Shown here piece by piece: positions 46,077-56,047 of a DNA stretch of 64,000 nt. The stretch's first letter is position 1. Every line of letters begins with the position of its first letter. The notes beneath the pieces are model-generated. The model saw only the letters and a program-made list of their open reading frames with translations. It made no database searches and was not told where the DNA came from. This DNA is from Mangrovimonas aestuarii (GTDB lineage: Bacteria > Bacteroidota > Bacteroidia > Flavobacteriales > Flavobacteriaceae), in contig NZ_JARACK010000001.1 of assembly GCF_028767185.1 (NCBI RefSeq), forward strand, positions 186,001-250,000, given 5' to 3'. The translations under genes were made by a program, and so were the position numbers.

Positions 46077-48971
46077 TTACTTAAGCTTCTTCTTAACTTC
46101 AACTTCTTGGAAAGCTTCAATAATATCACCTTCCTTAATGTCGTTATAGTTCTTAATCTGCATACCACAGTCGTATCCTTTAGAAACTTCTTTTACATCA
46201 TCCTTAAAGCGTTTAAGCGATGCCAATTCGCCTGTGTAAACAACAACACCTTCGCGAATTAATCTCACTCCAGAGTTTCTGTAGATTTTACCGTTCATAA
46301 CCATACATCCAGCTATACTACCAATCTTAGAGACTTTGAAGATTTCACGGATTTCTGCAGTTCCAGTAACTTCTTCTTTAAGTTCTGGCGATAACATCCC
46401 CTCCATTGCATCCTTAAGATCGTTGATAGCATCATAGATAATAGAATAGGTTCTAATATCAATTTCTTCCTGCTCAGCGATGCTACGAGCATTACCCATT
46501 GGCCTAACATTAAACCCTATGATAATTGCATCGGATGCTGAAGCAAGCAATACATCACTTTCCGTAATTGCACCTACACCTTTATGAATAATATTTACTT
46601 GAATCTCGTCTGTTGATAGTTTTTGGAATGAATCAGTTAATGCTTCAACAGACCCATCAACGTCCCCTTTAAGGATTACGTTAAGCTCTTTAAAGTCCCC
46701 AAGTGCAATACGTCGTCCAATCTCGTCAAGAGTAATATGACGTTGTGTACGTACCGATTGCTCACGTTGTAATTGAGTACGTTTTGCTGCTATTTGCTTA
46801 GCCTCCCGCTCGTCTTCAAATACATTGAATTTATCACCTGCCTGTGGTGCCCCATCCAATCCTAAAATTGATACTGGCGTAGAAGGCCCAGCTTCGTGAA
46901 CGTCTTTACCACGCTCGTCTTGCATTGCACGAACCTTACCACTATGACGACCTGCCAACACATAATCACCAATACGCAGTGTACCTGCTTGCACTAATAT
47001 TGTAGATACGTATCCTCTACCTTTATCCAAGAATGCTTCAACAACAGTACCTGTTGCATGTTTATCAGGATTAGCCTGAAGCTCTAACATTTCTGCCTCA
47101 AGTAATACTTTTTCTAAAAGTTCCTTGATCCCTTGACCTGTTTTAGCAGAGATATCATGAGATTGAATTTTTCCACCCCAATCTTCTACTAAAAGGTTCA
47201 TTTGAGCTAGCCCTTCTTTAATCTTATCTGGATTAGCCGTTGGCTTATCTACCTTGTTAATCGCAAATATAATTGGCACCCCTGCTGCTTGAGCATGCGA
47301 AATTGCCTCTTTAGTTTGCGGCATGATATCATCATCGGCAGCAACAACAATAATTGCGATATCAGTAACTTGAGCACCACGCGCACGCATCGCAGTAAAC
47401 GCCTCGTGACCAGGTGTATCTAAGAAGGCTATTTTCTGTCCACTATCCAGTGTTACACCATATGCACCGATATGCTGTGTAATACCTCCTGATTCTCCTG
47501 CGATTACATTCTCCTTACGGATATAATCCAATAAAGATGTTTTACCGTGATCTACATGTCCCATTACTGTTACAATAGGAGCTCGCGATTTCAAGTCTTC
47601 TTGACTATCAACCTCCTCTTCGATTGCCTCTTCAATATCGGCAGTTACAAACTCTACTTTATATCCAAATTCCTCTGCAACAATTGTTAATGTTTCAGCA
47701 TCTAGACGTTGATTCATTGTAACCATCATACCCAAAGACATACATGCAGATATAATTTGTGTTACGGAAACATCCATCATAGTTGCAACCTCGCTAGCAG
47801 TAACAAACTCAGTAACCTTGAGAATTTTGCTTTCTGCTTGTTGCTGTTCAAGTGATTTCTCTGTCTGTTCGCGGTGCTGATCACGTTTCTCTCTACGATA
47901 CTTAGCCCCTTTACCTTTTCCAGACTTTCCTTGAAGTTTTTCAAGCGTTTCACGGATTTGTTTTTGTACTTCTTCTTCGCTTGGCTCTTCTTTTACAACA
48001 TGACGTCTTCCCGGACCTTTTTTGCCCTTGAAGCGTTCTTGCCCTTTATTTGCATTACCAGCAGCATTTCCTTTAGCTGCATCAGGACCAACTTTACTGA
48101 TTCTACGGCGTTTTTTTCTAGCTTGACCGGGTTGCTCCTTAGGCTTTTTATCTTCTTTTTTCTTCTTAGGCTTCTCGAATTTAGAAAGGTCTATTTTCTC
48201 TCCGGCAATCTTAGGTCCTGAAAGCTTTTGGTACTGTGTTTTCACCATACCACCATCTTCCTGCAAAGGCTCTTCTTTCTTCTCCTGCTTTTCTTTCTTT
48301 TCTTTCTTCTCTTCCTTCTTTACTTCTGCTGGAACATCTTTTATTGAAGGTTTTGAGGTTTCTTTTTTAGGAGTTTCTTTTTTAGGAGCTGGAGCAGGAG
48401 TTTCTTTTTCTTCTTTAGCAACAACCTCCTGTTTTTTCTCAACTTTCGGTTCTGCTTTAGGCTCTTCCTTTTTAGGAGCCTCAGTTACAGCAGGCTTTTC
48501 TTCCTCTTTTACCGGAGTCTCCACCTTAACAGGCTCTACAGGTTTAGGCTCTTCTTTTTTCTCTTCAACTTTTGGTTGCTCTACCTCTTTTTCACCAACC
48601 TTTTCTTCTGCTTTGGAATCGCCTTCCAAGTCAATTTTCCCCACCTGTTTTGGACCTGACAATACGGTTTTGGCTTTAATTACCTCTTCTTTTTTGGCCT
48701 CTTCTTCTTGCTTCGCCTGAAGTTCGCGTTCGCGTTCTTCTCGCATTGCCTCCTTTTCCTTTTGCTTAGCCTCACTAACCTCCTTAGACGCTACTTTTTT
48801 GCTAGCATCTGTTTGAAATTCAGAAGATAACACATCGTATATTTCCTCTGAAATTTTTGTAGTAGGTCGCTTCTCTATCTCAATGCCTTTAGTGTCCAAA
48901 AACTCTACAGCACGATCTAAAGAAATGTTTAATTCGCGTAAAACTTTATTTAATCTTATTGTTCCAGCCAT
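46077..48971 (-). CDS. infB: Translation initiation factor IF-2
   Basis: A 964-residue GTPase that brings fMet-tRNA to the ribosome. The N-terminal half (residues about 60-330) is low-complexity with runs of Lys, Glu and Pro, then IF-2N ([16 protein letters not shown]), the G domain ([30 protein letters not shown]), and domains II-IV ending in [20 protein letters not shown]. It is the third gene of the rimP-nusA-infB operon, 31 bases after nusA. Confidence 0.98.
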   Translation of the reverse strand: MAGTIRLNKVLRELNISLDRAVEFLDTKGIEIEKRPTTKISEEIYDVLSSEFQTDASKKVASKEVSEAKQKEKEAMREERERELQAKQEEEAKKEEVIKAKTVLSGPKQVGKIDLEGDSKAEEKVGEKEVEQPKVEEKKEEPKPVEPVKVETPVKEEEKPAVTEAPKKEEPKAEPKVEKKQEVVAKEEKETPAPAPKKETPKKETSKPSIKDVPAEVKKEEKKEKKEKQEKKEEPLQEDGGMVKTQYQKLSGPKIAGEKIDLSKFEKPKKKKEDKKPKEQPGQARKKRRRISKVGPDAAKGNAAGNANKGQERFKGKKGPGRRHVVKEEPSEEEVQKQIRETLEKLQGKSGKGKGAKYRREKRDQHREQTEKSLEQQQAESKILKVTEFVTASEVATMMDVSVTQIISACMSLGMMVTMNQRLDAETLTIVAEEFGYKVEFVTADIEEAIEEEVDSQEDLKSRAPIVTVMGHVDHGKTSLLDYIRKENVIAGESGGITQHIGAYGVTLDSGQKIAFLDTPGHEAFTAMRARGAQVTDIAIIVVAADDDIMPQTKEAISHAQAAGVPIIFAINKVDKPTANPDKIKEGLAQMNLLVEDWGGKIQSHDISAKTGQGIKELLEKVLLEAEMLELQANPDKHATGTVVEAFLDKGRGYVSTILVQAGTLRIGDYVLAGRHSGKVRAMQDERGKDVHEAGPSTPVSILGLDGAPQAGDKFNVFEDEREAKQIAAKRTQLQREQSVRTQRHITLDEIGRRIALGDFKELNVILKGDVDGSVEALTDSFQKLSTDEIQVNIIHKGVGAITESDVLLASASDAIIIGFNVRPMGNARSIAEQEEIDIRTYSIIYDAINDLKDAMEGMLSPELKEEVTGTAEIREIFKVSKIGSIAGCMVMNGKIYRNSGVRLIREGVVVYTGELASLKRFKDDVKEVSKGYDCGMQIKNYNDIKEGDIIEAFQEVEVKKKLK

Positions 48972-49002
48972 AAATTGCCTTTAATATACCTCAAATATAT
49001 GG

Positions 49003-50235
49003 TTAATCTTCAAATTCTTCTCTAAGAATCTTTATTACTTCGCTAATCGTTTCTTCTTCTAAATCGGTACGTTTCACCAAGTCATTTATGTCTTGCTCTA
49101 AAACACTCTTAGCAGTATCAAGACCAACACGCTTAAACTCTTCAATAATCCATCCTTCAATTTCATCAGAGAACTCAGAGAGCTCAACATCTTCTTCAAC
49201 ACCTTCTCTAAATACATCTATTTCATAACCTGTAAGCTGACCTGCCAGTCGGATGTTATGTCCTCCTCTACCAATAGCCTTACTCACCTCTTCAGGTTTA
49301 AGCATAACTTCGGCATGTTTAGTCTCCTCATTAATTTTCACTGAAGTTACCTTAGCAGGACTTAAAGAACGGGTTATAAATAACTGTAAATTGTTGGTAT
49401 AATTGATAACGTCAATGTTTTCGTTACCTAATTCACGCACAATTCCGTGAATTCTAGAACCTTTCATACCAACACAAGCTCCAACAGGATCGATACGATC
49501 ATCATAAGAGTCTACGGCTACTTTAGCTTTCTCACCTGGAATTCGCACTACTTTTTTAATAGTAATCAATCCATCAAAAACCTCTGGTATTTCCTGTTCG
49601 AACAACTTCTCTAAAAAAAGCGGAGATGTACGTGACATGATAATGGCAGGTTTACTCCCCTTAAGCTCAACATTCTCAATAATACCTCTAACGTTTTCAC
49701 CTTTTCTGAAAAAATCCGATGGGATTTGCTTATCCTTAGGCAATATTATTTCATTACCTTCATCATCCAACAGAATCACTGCTCTGTGACGAATGTGATG
49801 TACTTCTGCAGTATAAATCTCTCCTATAAGGTCTTTAAACTGCTTATAAATATTGGTGTTGTCGTGTTCATGTATTTTAGAAATAAGGTTTTGACGCAAA
49901 GCTAAAATAGAGCGACGACCAAGGTCGATAAGCTTTACTTCTTCCGACACATCTTCTCCAACCTCAAAATCCGGCTCAATTCTACGAGCATCTGACAACG
50001 ATATCTCCTGGTTTGGGTCTTCTACTTCACCATCGGCAACAACCACACGGTTTCTCCAGATTTCCAAATCCCCCTTGTCTGGGTTAATAATTATATCAAA
50101 ATTATCGTCATCTCCAAATTTCTTCTTCAAGGCGTTTCTAAAAACATCCTCCAATATCGCCATTAACGTTACACGATCTATTAACTTATCGTCTTTGAAC
50201 TCAGAAAAAGATTCAATTAACGCTATATTTTCCAT
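49003..50235 (-). CDS. nusA: Transcription elongation/termination factor NusA
   Basis: A 410-residue RNA polymerase-binding factor. The N-terminal domain (LIDRVTLMAILEDVFRNALKK), S1 domain (YTAEVHHIRHRAVILLDDEG), KH1 (DPVGACVGMKGSRIHGIVRE) and KH2 (KAIGRGGHNIRLAGQLTGY) are present. It ends shortly after KH2 without the acidic repeats seen in E. coli NusA, normal for this phylum. NusA can feed back on its own operon; here a terminator-like hairpin lies in the rimP leader. Confidence 0.97.
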   Translation of the reverse strand: MENIALIESFSEFKDDKLIDRVTLMAILEDVFRNALKKKFGDDDNFDIIINPDKGDLEIWRNRVVVADGEVEDPNQEISLSDARRIEPDFEVGEDVSEEVKLIDLGRRSILALRQNLISKIHEHDNTNIYKQFKDLIGEIYTAEVHHIRHRAVILLDDEGNEIILPKDKQIPSDFFRKGENVRGIIENVELKGSKPAIIMSRTSPLFLEKLFEQEIPEVFDGLITIKKVVRIPGEKAKVAVDSYDDRIDPVGACVGMKGSRIHGIVRELGNENIDVINYTNNLQLFITRSLSPAKVTSVKINEETKHAEVMLKPEEVSKAIGRGGHNIRLAGQLTGYEIDVFREGVEEDVELSEFSDEIEGWIIEEFKRVGLDTAKSVLEQDINDLVKRTDLEEETISEVIKILREEFED

Positions 50236-50247
50236 AACTCTTATGAA

Positions 50248-50709
50248 TTAAAATTTAATCATCACTTTAGCTTCTACAATATCATTATAGGGTATTACAG
50301 TCTCCTTTTGTACAGTAACCTTTCCTTTACCAACTTCTTTCGGCTCTCTGGCTTTCCACTTCAAGGTTATGTTTTCATCATCAGCCTGATCTAGTTCCCC
50401 TTCAAAGGTTTCTGCATCGGTCTTCACCTTCAAGGTTCTACCAATATTTTTTTTGTACTGCCTAACATGGGTTAATGGCGACGTAGCTCCCGCCGAGGTA
50501 ACTTCCAAGGAGAAGTCTTGCTCTTCGCGATCCAATTGATGTTCTATAGCCCTACTAACAAACACACAATCTTCCACAGAAACCCCTGTGTCCCCGTCCA
50601 CAACTACCTTGATCGTATTATCACCGCCAATGGTAAAATCGATAAGAAAAAGGTCCTGACGCTCTTCCAGCGCCTTATCTAGCAATCCTTTTACGGTTTC
50701 TTCAAACAT
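50248..50709 (-). CDS. rimP: Ribosome maturation factor RimP
   Basis: A 153-residue factor for 30S maturation. Visible blocks: FLIDFTIGGDNTIKVVVDGD, GVSVEDCVFVSRAIEHQLD, FSLEVTSAGATSPLTHVRQ and KVKTDAETFEGEL. It is the first gene of the rimP-nusA-infB operon and 12 bases before nusA. Confidence 0.95.
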   Translation of the reverse strand: MFEETVKGLLDKALEERQDLFLIDFTIGGDNTIKVVVDGDTGVSVEDCVFVSRAIEHQLDREEQDFSLEVTSAGATSPLTHVRQYKKNIGRTLKVKTDAETFEGELDQADDENITLKWKAREPKEVGKGKVTVQKETVIPYNDIVEAKVMIKF

Positions 50710-50726
50710 ATATCAATTATCAGTAT

Positions 50727-50752
50727 AAAAAGAGGGGACTCCCAGTCCCCTC
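50727..50752 (-). promoter_or_regulatory. Terminator-like hairpin in the rimP-nusA-infB leader
   Basis: On the minus strand a GAGGGGACT / AGTCCCCTC stem with a three-base loop (50752-50732) is followed by TTTTT (50731-50727) and then, 17 bases later, the rimP ATG. It lies between the promoter box (50785-50778) and the gene, with no minus-strand gene upstream that it could terminate. This is the arrangement of a transcription attenuator. The T tract is short, so it may be a leaky terminator. Confidence 0.6.
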
Positions 50753-50777
50753 GCTTTTCTTTTTTCTTACAACGCTG

Positions 50778-50785
50778 CAAATATA
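50778..50785 (-). promoter_or_regulatory. Promoter box of rimP-nusA-infB
   Basis: Minus strand TATATTTG matches the -7 box. ATG at 50807-50805, 19 bases upstream, is a one-base variant of TTG at the same spacing as in the tRNA promoters. Start near 50771, giving a leader of about 60 bases with the hairpin. Confidence 0.55.
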
Positions 50786-50885
50786 CAATATTTATATTGA
50801 ATTACATAATGATTAGAAAAGTCATTATTTATTACTACATTTAAAACATAAACGTAAGACCAACAACAAAACACTTAATTTTTAT

Positions 50886-51710
50886 ATGAAACGAATATTA
50901 GTTCCCACAGATTTCTCCGCCGAAGCCGAAAATGCATTACGGGTAGCTGCCCAACTTGCCAAGGAGAACGATAGCGAAATCTATTTAATGCATATGCTCG
51001 AGATACCTTTACAACAAATAGACCCAATGAGCTCAACAAGCGAACTGCCTGAAGCGATGTTTTTCATGAAACTCGCCCACAAAAAGTTCGAAGAAGCCAT
51101 GAACAAACCCTATCTCGAAGGAATCACCATACACGAAACCGTTAAGTTTCATGAAGCATTCACAACAATTAAAGACACCTGCAAAGAAAATGACATCGAT
51201 ATGATTGTTATGGGATCCCATGGAGCAAGCGGATTTAAGGAAATGTTTATCGGATCGAACACTGAGAAAGTTGTTCGCACATCCCACGTTCCTGTATTGG
51301 TGATTAAAAATAAACATGACCAATTCAAGGTTAAGGATTTTGTTTTCGCTTCCGATTTTAAAAATGACAACAAGGAAACCTACAAACAAGCTACCGAGTT
51401 AGCCAAACGCTTTGACGCTAAAATCCATCTGCTATTTGTAAACACACCTAATAGCTTCACAACTACAGCTGCTGCCAATACAAGAATTAACGAATTCATT
51501 AAAGAATACAATTTTGACAATTACACCATCAATGTATACAATGATGAATCTATCGAAAAAGGGATCCTTAATTTTTCACACATAATGGATGCCGACCTGA
51601 TTGGAATTAGCACTCACGGACGCCAAGGTATCGCCCACTTTTTTAACGGTTCAATAAGCGAAGACTTAGTAAACCACGCTAAAAGACCTGTGATAACATT
51701 TAAGATCTAA
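50886..51710 (+). CDS. Universal stress protein with two UspA domains
   Basis: A 274-residue cytoplasmic protein made of two UspA domains (residues about 1-145 and 150-274). Domain 1 holds the ATP-binding motif GSHGASGFKEMFIGS (G-x2-G-x9-G-S). Domain 2 has STHGRQGIAHFFNGS, the same spacing. Such tandem proteins bind ATP or AMP and help survival under stress; the specific role here is unknown. It is divergent from rimP and followed by a terminator and tRNA-Gln. Confidence 0.93.
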   Translation: MKRILVPTDFSAEAENALRVAAQLAKENDSEIYLMHMLEIPLQQIDPMSSTSELPEAMFFMKLAHKKFEEAMNKPYLEGITIHETVKFHEAFTTIKDTCKENDIDMIVMGSHGASGFKEMFIGSNTEKVVRTSHVPVLVIKNKHDQFKVKDFVFASDFKNDNKETYKQATELAKRFDAKIHLLFVNTPNSFTTTAAANTRINEFIKEYNFDNYTINVYNDESIEKGILNFSHIMDADLIGISTHGRQGIAHFFNGSISEDLVNHAKRPVITFKI

Positions 51711-51730
51711 CCGACCGCAAAGCAATACAA

Positions 51731-51770
51731 ACAAAAAGCCTTTTTCTTTTAAATCCATAAGGCTTTTTGT
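51731..51770 (+). terminator. Terminator of the Usp gene
   Basis: Long stem ACAAAAAGCCTT / AAGGCTTTTTGT with a 16-base loop, 20 bases past the stop. Confidence 0.75.
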
Positions 51771-51835
51771 TTAATAATTTCGAAACCCTAAAAAGCTCAA
51801 CACACTCAAATAACTAAATGTTCAAAACAAAAAAA

Positions 51836-51854
51836 GCCCCCCAAAACGGGAGGC
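51836..51854 (-). terminator. Terminator of tRNA-Gln
   Basis: GCCCCCC and GGGAGGC (one G-T pair on the RNA of the minus strand) around a five-base loop, followed on the minus strand by seven T, 7 bases after the tRNA 3' end. Confidence 0.8.
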
Positions 51855-51860
51855 TTTTTG

Positions 51861-51933
51861 TTGGCCTACTAGGGCTCGAACCTAGACTCTTCTGAACCAA
51901 AATCAGACGTGTTGCCAGTTACACCATAGGCCA
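51861..51933 (-). tRNA. tRNA-Gln (anticodon TTG)
   Basis: A 73-base cloverleaf on the minus strand. Acceptor TGGCCTA pairs with TAGGCCA; anticodon stem-loop TCTGA-TTTTGGT-TCAGA reads TTG (Gln); T arm CTAGG-TTCGAGC-CCTAG. The discriminator A is at 51861; CCA is not encoded. A terminator follows at once. Confidence 0.95.
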
Positions 51934-51950
51934 TTGCCTTTATTGCGGTG

Positions 51951-51980
51951 CAAATATAAAGCAAAGTTTTTACCGCGCAA
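51951..51980 (-). promoter_or_regulatory. Promoter of tRNA-Gln
   Basis: On the minus strand TTG (51980-51978), 19 bases, TATATTTG (51958-51951): same boxes and spacing as the tRNA-fMet promoter. Start near 51944, about ten bases before the tRNA. Confidence 0.75.
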
Positions 51981-52084
51981 ATATTTTTTTGAAAAATTTC
52001 AAATTCACTCCTAACGAACCATTAAAAGCCTTCCTTGTAAACTTATTATTATTAAATTCGCCCATCTAATAGACAATAATATAC

Positions 52085-55000
52085 ATGACACAGTTGAATT
52101 TTAAAAAATGGAACACCATTCTTGGTTGGTTCGCTTTTTTAATAGCACTTATCACCTATAGCCTTACAGTAGAACCTACAGTAAGCTTTTGGGATGCGGG
52201 AGAATATATTTTAACATCATCTAAACTTCAAGTAGGACACCCTCCTGGGGCACCACTGTTCCAAATGATAGGAGCGTTTTTCTCATTGTTTGCTCTAGAG
52301 CCTTCTCAAATAGGGCTCATGTTAAATATGATGAGTGCCGTATCTAGTGCCTTTGCAATACTTTTCATGTTTTGGAGCATAACTTTATTACTAAGAAAAA
52401 TCATAAGCCTAAGAAGCGACGAGTTATCCCAAGGGCAAACTATGGCTATTTTAGGTAGTGGCATGGTTGGTAGTTTAGCTTTCACCTTTACAGATTCGTT
52501 TTGGTTTAACGCGGTAGAAACCGAAGTATACGCTATGGCAACCTTGATCATGGCAGTTATGTTCTGGTTAGGTTTAAGATGGGAACAAGATATGAACACC
52601 CCTCGCGGTAACCGTTGGTTAATCTTAATTTCATTTGTTGTAGGACTTTCATTCGGTGTTCACTTTATGGGATTGTTAACCATTCCTGCAATAGGACTTA
52701 TTTACTTCTTTGAAAATTACAAAACCATAACAGTAAAGAACTTTATCATAGCCAATGTTGTGGCTGTGGCTATTCTTCTTTTCATCTTTAAATTGTTACT
52801 ACCAAATGCACTTCGTTTTTTCAGTGCTTCGGAAATCTTTTTCGTAAACAGCATAGGGTTACCTTTTAATTCTGGAACTATTATAGCGGGTCTTGTTCTA
52901 ATAGGAGCTTTCTATTACGGTTTAAATTACACGAGAAAGAAACACTATAAACATCTTAACACGGGTATTCTGTGCCTATTGTTTATTTTCATTGGATTCT
53001 CATCTTGGTTAATGCTACCAATCCGAGCTAACGCAAATGTTGTAATCAACGAAAACAACCCTAATAACGCCCGAGAACTACTAGCTTATTATAACTTAGA
53101 GCAATATCCAGAAACACACTTATTCTATGGCCCTCAGTTCACTGATCAGTATTCTGGCTTAGACGAAAAGCAACCTTACATTGATGACAAACCAAAATAC
53201 GAACAAGATGAGAAAACAGGCAAGTACGTAATTGTAAATGACTATAAACTTGCTAAACAAAACTACAATTCCGACCATGCATCCATTCTACCACGCATGT
53301 GGAGCACAGAGCATGCGGAAAATTACATGATGTTTAGCGGCTATTTAGATTTCAAGCTGAAGCCTGAATACCAAATGGAAAATAGGCTTCGCTCTGTTGT
53401 AAATGGTTTTAAAAACGATGTTGCCCAAGGTCTTGTTGACTACGAAGATTATACTAAGTTTCTAAAACAATTTAGCCAATACTTGGATATAGAAAAACCT
53501 TCCCTTGGCAGCAACATTTCATATATGCTGGAATATCAATTAGGCTATATGTACTGGCGCTATTTTATGTGGAATTTTGTAGGACGTCAAGATGATTTTC
53601 AAGGAAAGTACAATGACCTTCACGGAAATTGGATTAGTGGCATAAAACCTATAGATGAATGGCATCTAGGCTTATCTCAAGATAACTTACCTAGCGATGT
53701 TAAAAACAACAAAGCAAGAAACACGTATTACTTCCTTCCTCTACTTTTGGGGTTAATCGGACTTTTCTTCTTGTTAAATCAGGAAAAAAAATGGTTCTGG
53801 GTCATGTTAGTTTTTTTCCTATTTACGGGATTAGCCATTCAAGTTTACACAAACGTTCGTCCTTTTGAGCCTAGAGAACGTGACTATTCTGTGGTTGGTT
53901 CTTTCTATGTTTTTTCTATTTGGATTGGCTTTGGAGTGTTTGCCCTTTATGAAGCCCTTAAGAAAGCAACAAACACCAAATTACTGGCACCAGCAATCAC
54001 TTTAGTATGTCTTGCTCTTGTCCCTGGAATTTTGGCAGCAAACAACTGGGATGACCACGATCGATCAGACAAGTATACCGCTAGAGCTATGGCTAAAAAA
54101 TACCTTGACTCTTGCGATCAAAATGCAATTCTATTCTCTATTGGAGACAATGATACTTTTGCTCTTTGGTACGCCCAGGAAATTGAAGGCTACCGTACCG
54201 ATGTACGGGTGGTAAACACCAGTTTATTTCAAACCGATTGGTATATAGACCAAATGAAACGTAAAGCTTATGAAAGTGCACCCATTCCGTCTCAACTAAC
54301 ACATGACAAGTACAGACACGGCACTAGGGATTATATAATGAAGCGACTTGGGACAGCGACACAAGATACACTCATGATTTCAGATTTTATGAGTTGGGTA
54401 TCCAGTGAAAACGAACGCACAAAATTTAAATACATTCTACAGCAAAACGGTGACGACCCAAGTTATTACCCAGACCAGTTGCTTAAATCCAATTATTTTC
54501 CAGTTGAACATGTTCGCATTCCTGTGGATAAACAAGCTGTTTTAGATAACGGAATTGTAGCCGCTAAAGACGCCGATAAGATTGTACCACATATAGATAT
54601 AACCATCAATGACCCTGCAATTTACAAGAACAGACTCCTTATGTTGGATATCGTTGCCAATAATGACTGGAAACGTCCTATCTATTTTACAGGAGGAGCA
54701 TTTGCAGATGACGATTATATTTGGATGAAGGATTACCTCCAATTGGATGGTATGTGCTACAAACTAGTACCTATTAAAACGCCTGTTGATCGCGCTAACC
54801 CATTTGATATGGGCCGTATCGACACTGATAAAATGTACAATATGGTTATTAATTGGGATTGGGGCAATAGTGGAAGTCAAGACATTTACCATGATCCAGA
54901 AACCCGCAAAAACTCAATTACTTATCGAGGTAATTTAGCTAGGCTAGCACAGGAGCTTATTAACGAAGACAAACTCAACAAAGCCGAAGAGATAGCAGAT

Positions 55001-55396
55001 ATTGCAATGAAAAATATGCCTGTAGACTTTTATGGGTATTATACTCTATTAGAACCATATATAAGCGCCTATTATGAAGTAGGTGCTGAAGAGAAAGCTA
55101 GACAACTGTTTCTTGATGTTGCAAAAAAATATCAGGAAAATCTAAACTATTACTCTAAACTATCCATAGAGAACCAATATCGCATGGCAGAAGAAATTGT
55201 TACAGATATTGAGCGCTATAAAGCATTGGTCGATGTGCTTATGGAGTATGATATTGAGTTCTCTAAAGCTCAATCAAAAATATTCTCAGACAATCTTCAA
55301 TTGTTCAAGCATTTTTACGAGGATGGCCCTGTTCCATCTGAAGATCCAGACCTTCAGGAAGAAATGATTCCAGACAGTAGTTTAATGAATGAATAA
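52085..55396 (+). CDS. DUF2723 large membrane protein (GT-C-like fold)
   Basis: An 1103-residue inner-membrane protein with about ten to twelve N-terminal transmembrane helices (residues 10-340 and a second group at about 555-650) and a large periplasmic part. The start (YSLTVEPTVSFWDAGEYILT) is the DUF2723 signature, resembling the DxE-type loop of GT-C glycosyltransferases. The region AANNWDDHDRSDKYTARAMA and FSIGDNDTFALWYAQEIEG after the last helices is typical. The C-terminal 150 residues are TPR-like helices. A role in protein or glycan glycosylation is suggested by fold resemblance only. It is followed three bases later by a polysaccharide deacetylase. Confidence 0.9.
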   Translation: MTQLNFKKWNTILGWFAFLIALITYSLTVEPTVSFWDAGEYILTSSKLQVGHPPGAPLFQMIGAFFSLFALEPSQIGLMLNMMSAVSSAFAILFMFWSITLLLRKIISLRSDELSQGQTMAILGSGMVGSLAFTFTDSFWFNAVETEVYAMATLIMAVMFWLGLRWEQDMNTPRGNRWLILISFVVGLSFGVHFMGLLTIPAIGLIYFFENYKTITVKNFIIANVVAVAILLFIFKLLLPNALRFFSASEIFFVNSIGLPFNSGTIIAGLVLIGAFYYGLNYTRKKHYKHLNTGILCLLFIFIGFSSWLMLPIRANANVVINENNPNNARELLAYYNLEQYPETHLFYGPQFTDQYSGLDEKQPYIDDKPKYEQDEKTGKYVIVNDYKLAKQNYNSDHASILPRMWSTEHAENYMMFSGYLDFKLKPEYQMENRLRSVVNGFKNDVAQGLVDYEDYTKFLKQFSQYLDIEKPSLGSNISYMLEYQLGYMYWRYFMWNFVGRQDDFQGKYNDLHGNWISGIKPIDEWHLGLSQDNLPSDVKNNKARNTYYFLPLLLGLIGLFFLLNQEKKWFWVMLVFFLFTGLAIQVYTNVRPFEPRERDYSVVGSFYVFSIWIGFGVFALYEALKKATNTKLLAPAITLVCLALVPGILAANNWDDHDRSDKYTARAMAKKYLDSCDQNAILFSIGDNDTFALWYAQEIEGYRTDVRVVNTSLFQTDWYIDQMKRKAYESAPIPSQLTHDKYRHGTRDYIMKRLGTATQDTLMISDFMSWVSSENERTKFKYILQQNGDDPSYYPDQLLKSNYFPVEHVRIPVDKQAVLDNGIVAAKDADKIVPHIDITINDPAIYKNRLLMLDIVANNDWKRPIYFTGGAFADDDYIWMKDYLQLDGMCYKLVPIKTPVDRANPFDMGRIDTDKMYNMVINWDWGNSGSQDIYHDPETRKNSITYRGNLARLAQELINEDKLNKAEEIADIAMKNMPVDFYGYYTLLEPYISAYYEVGAEEKARQLFLDVAKKYQENLNYYSKLSIENQYRMAEEIVTDIERYKALVDVLMEYDIEFSKAQSKIFSDNLQLFKHFYEDGPVPSEDPDLQEEMIPDSSLMNE

Positions 55397-55399
55397 ACT

Positions 55400-56047
55400 A
55401 TGGCTTTTACGCCTGTTAAAATACCATTTTGGGTAAAAAAAATATTCCCGAGCTATGTGTGGCATATAAACACACAAGCTCGGGAACTTTATCTCACCTT
55501 TGACGATGGCCCTACACCCGAAATTACTGATTGGGTTTTGAATACTTTGGGTCAATACAATGCAAAAGCAACTTTTTTCTGTATTGGCAAAAACATAGAG
55601 CAGCATCCTGATATACTTAAAAGGATTATCTCGAAAGGCCATAGTATTGGCAACCATACACAAAATCATGTTAAAGGATGGAAAACATCCTCTGCAGAAT
55701 ACATAAACAGTGTAAAACAAACTGAATTAGCCATAAACAATAATACTGAACCAAACCACCTCTCACCTCTTCTCTTTAGACCTCCATACGGAAGGATAAA
55801 AAAAGACCAAGGTAAACAACTCATTCAGTTAGGCTACAAAATTATTATGTGGGACATATTATCCGTTGATTGGGATAAATCAGTTACTCCAGAAAAATGC
55901 TGCCTAAACGTAATAAACAACTCCAGAAAAGGGAGCATTATAGTGTTTCACGATAGTATAAAGGCTTCAATAAATATGAAATATGCACTTCCAAAGGTTC
56001 TGGAGCACTTTAACGGTTTGGGCTATAGCTTTAAAGCTATTACATAA
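55400..56047 (+). CDS. Polysaccharide deacetylase (NodB/CE4 family)
   Basis: A 215-residue zinc-dependent deacetylase. Motif 1 TFDDGPTPE (catalytic base and zinc Asp), motif 2 NHTQNH (zinc histidines, HTxxH), motif 3 RPPYGR, motif 4 WDILSVDW and motif 5 IVFHDS are all present, so it should be active. Substrates in the family are N-acetylated glycans such as peptidoglycan or chitin oligomers. There is no signal peptide, only a short amphipathic N-terminus. It lies directly behind the DUF2723 gene and overlaps the convergent thioredoxin-fold gene by 8 bases. Confidence 0.93.
   Translation: MAFTPVKIPFWVKKIFPSYVWHINTQARELYLTFDDGPTPEITDWVLNTLGQYNAKATFFCIGKNIEQHPDILKRIISKGHSIGNHTQNHVKGWKTSSAEYINSVKQTELAINNNTEPNHLSPLLFRPPYGRIKKDQGKQLIQLGYKIIMWDILSVDWDKSVTPEKCCLNVINNSRKGSIIVFHDSIKASINMKYALPKVLEHFNGLGYSFKAIT

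Noticed and set aside
46313-48221. Low-complexity region of infB as inserted repeats
   Set aside because: Lys/Glu/Pro-rich N-terminal halves are normal for IF-2 in this phylum.
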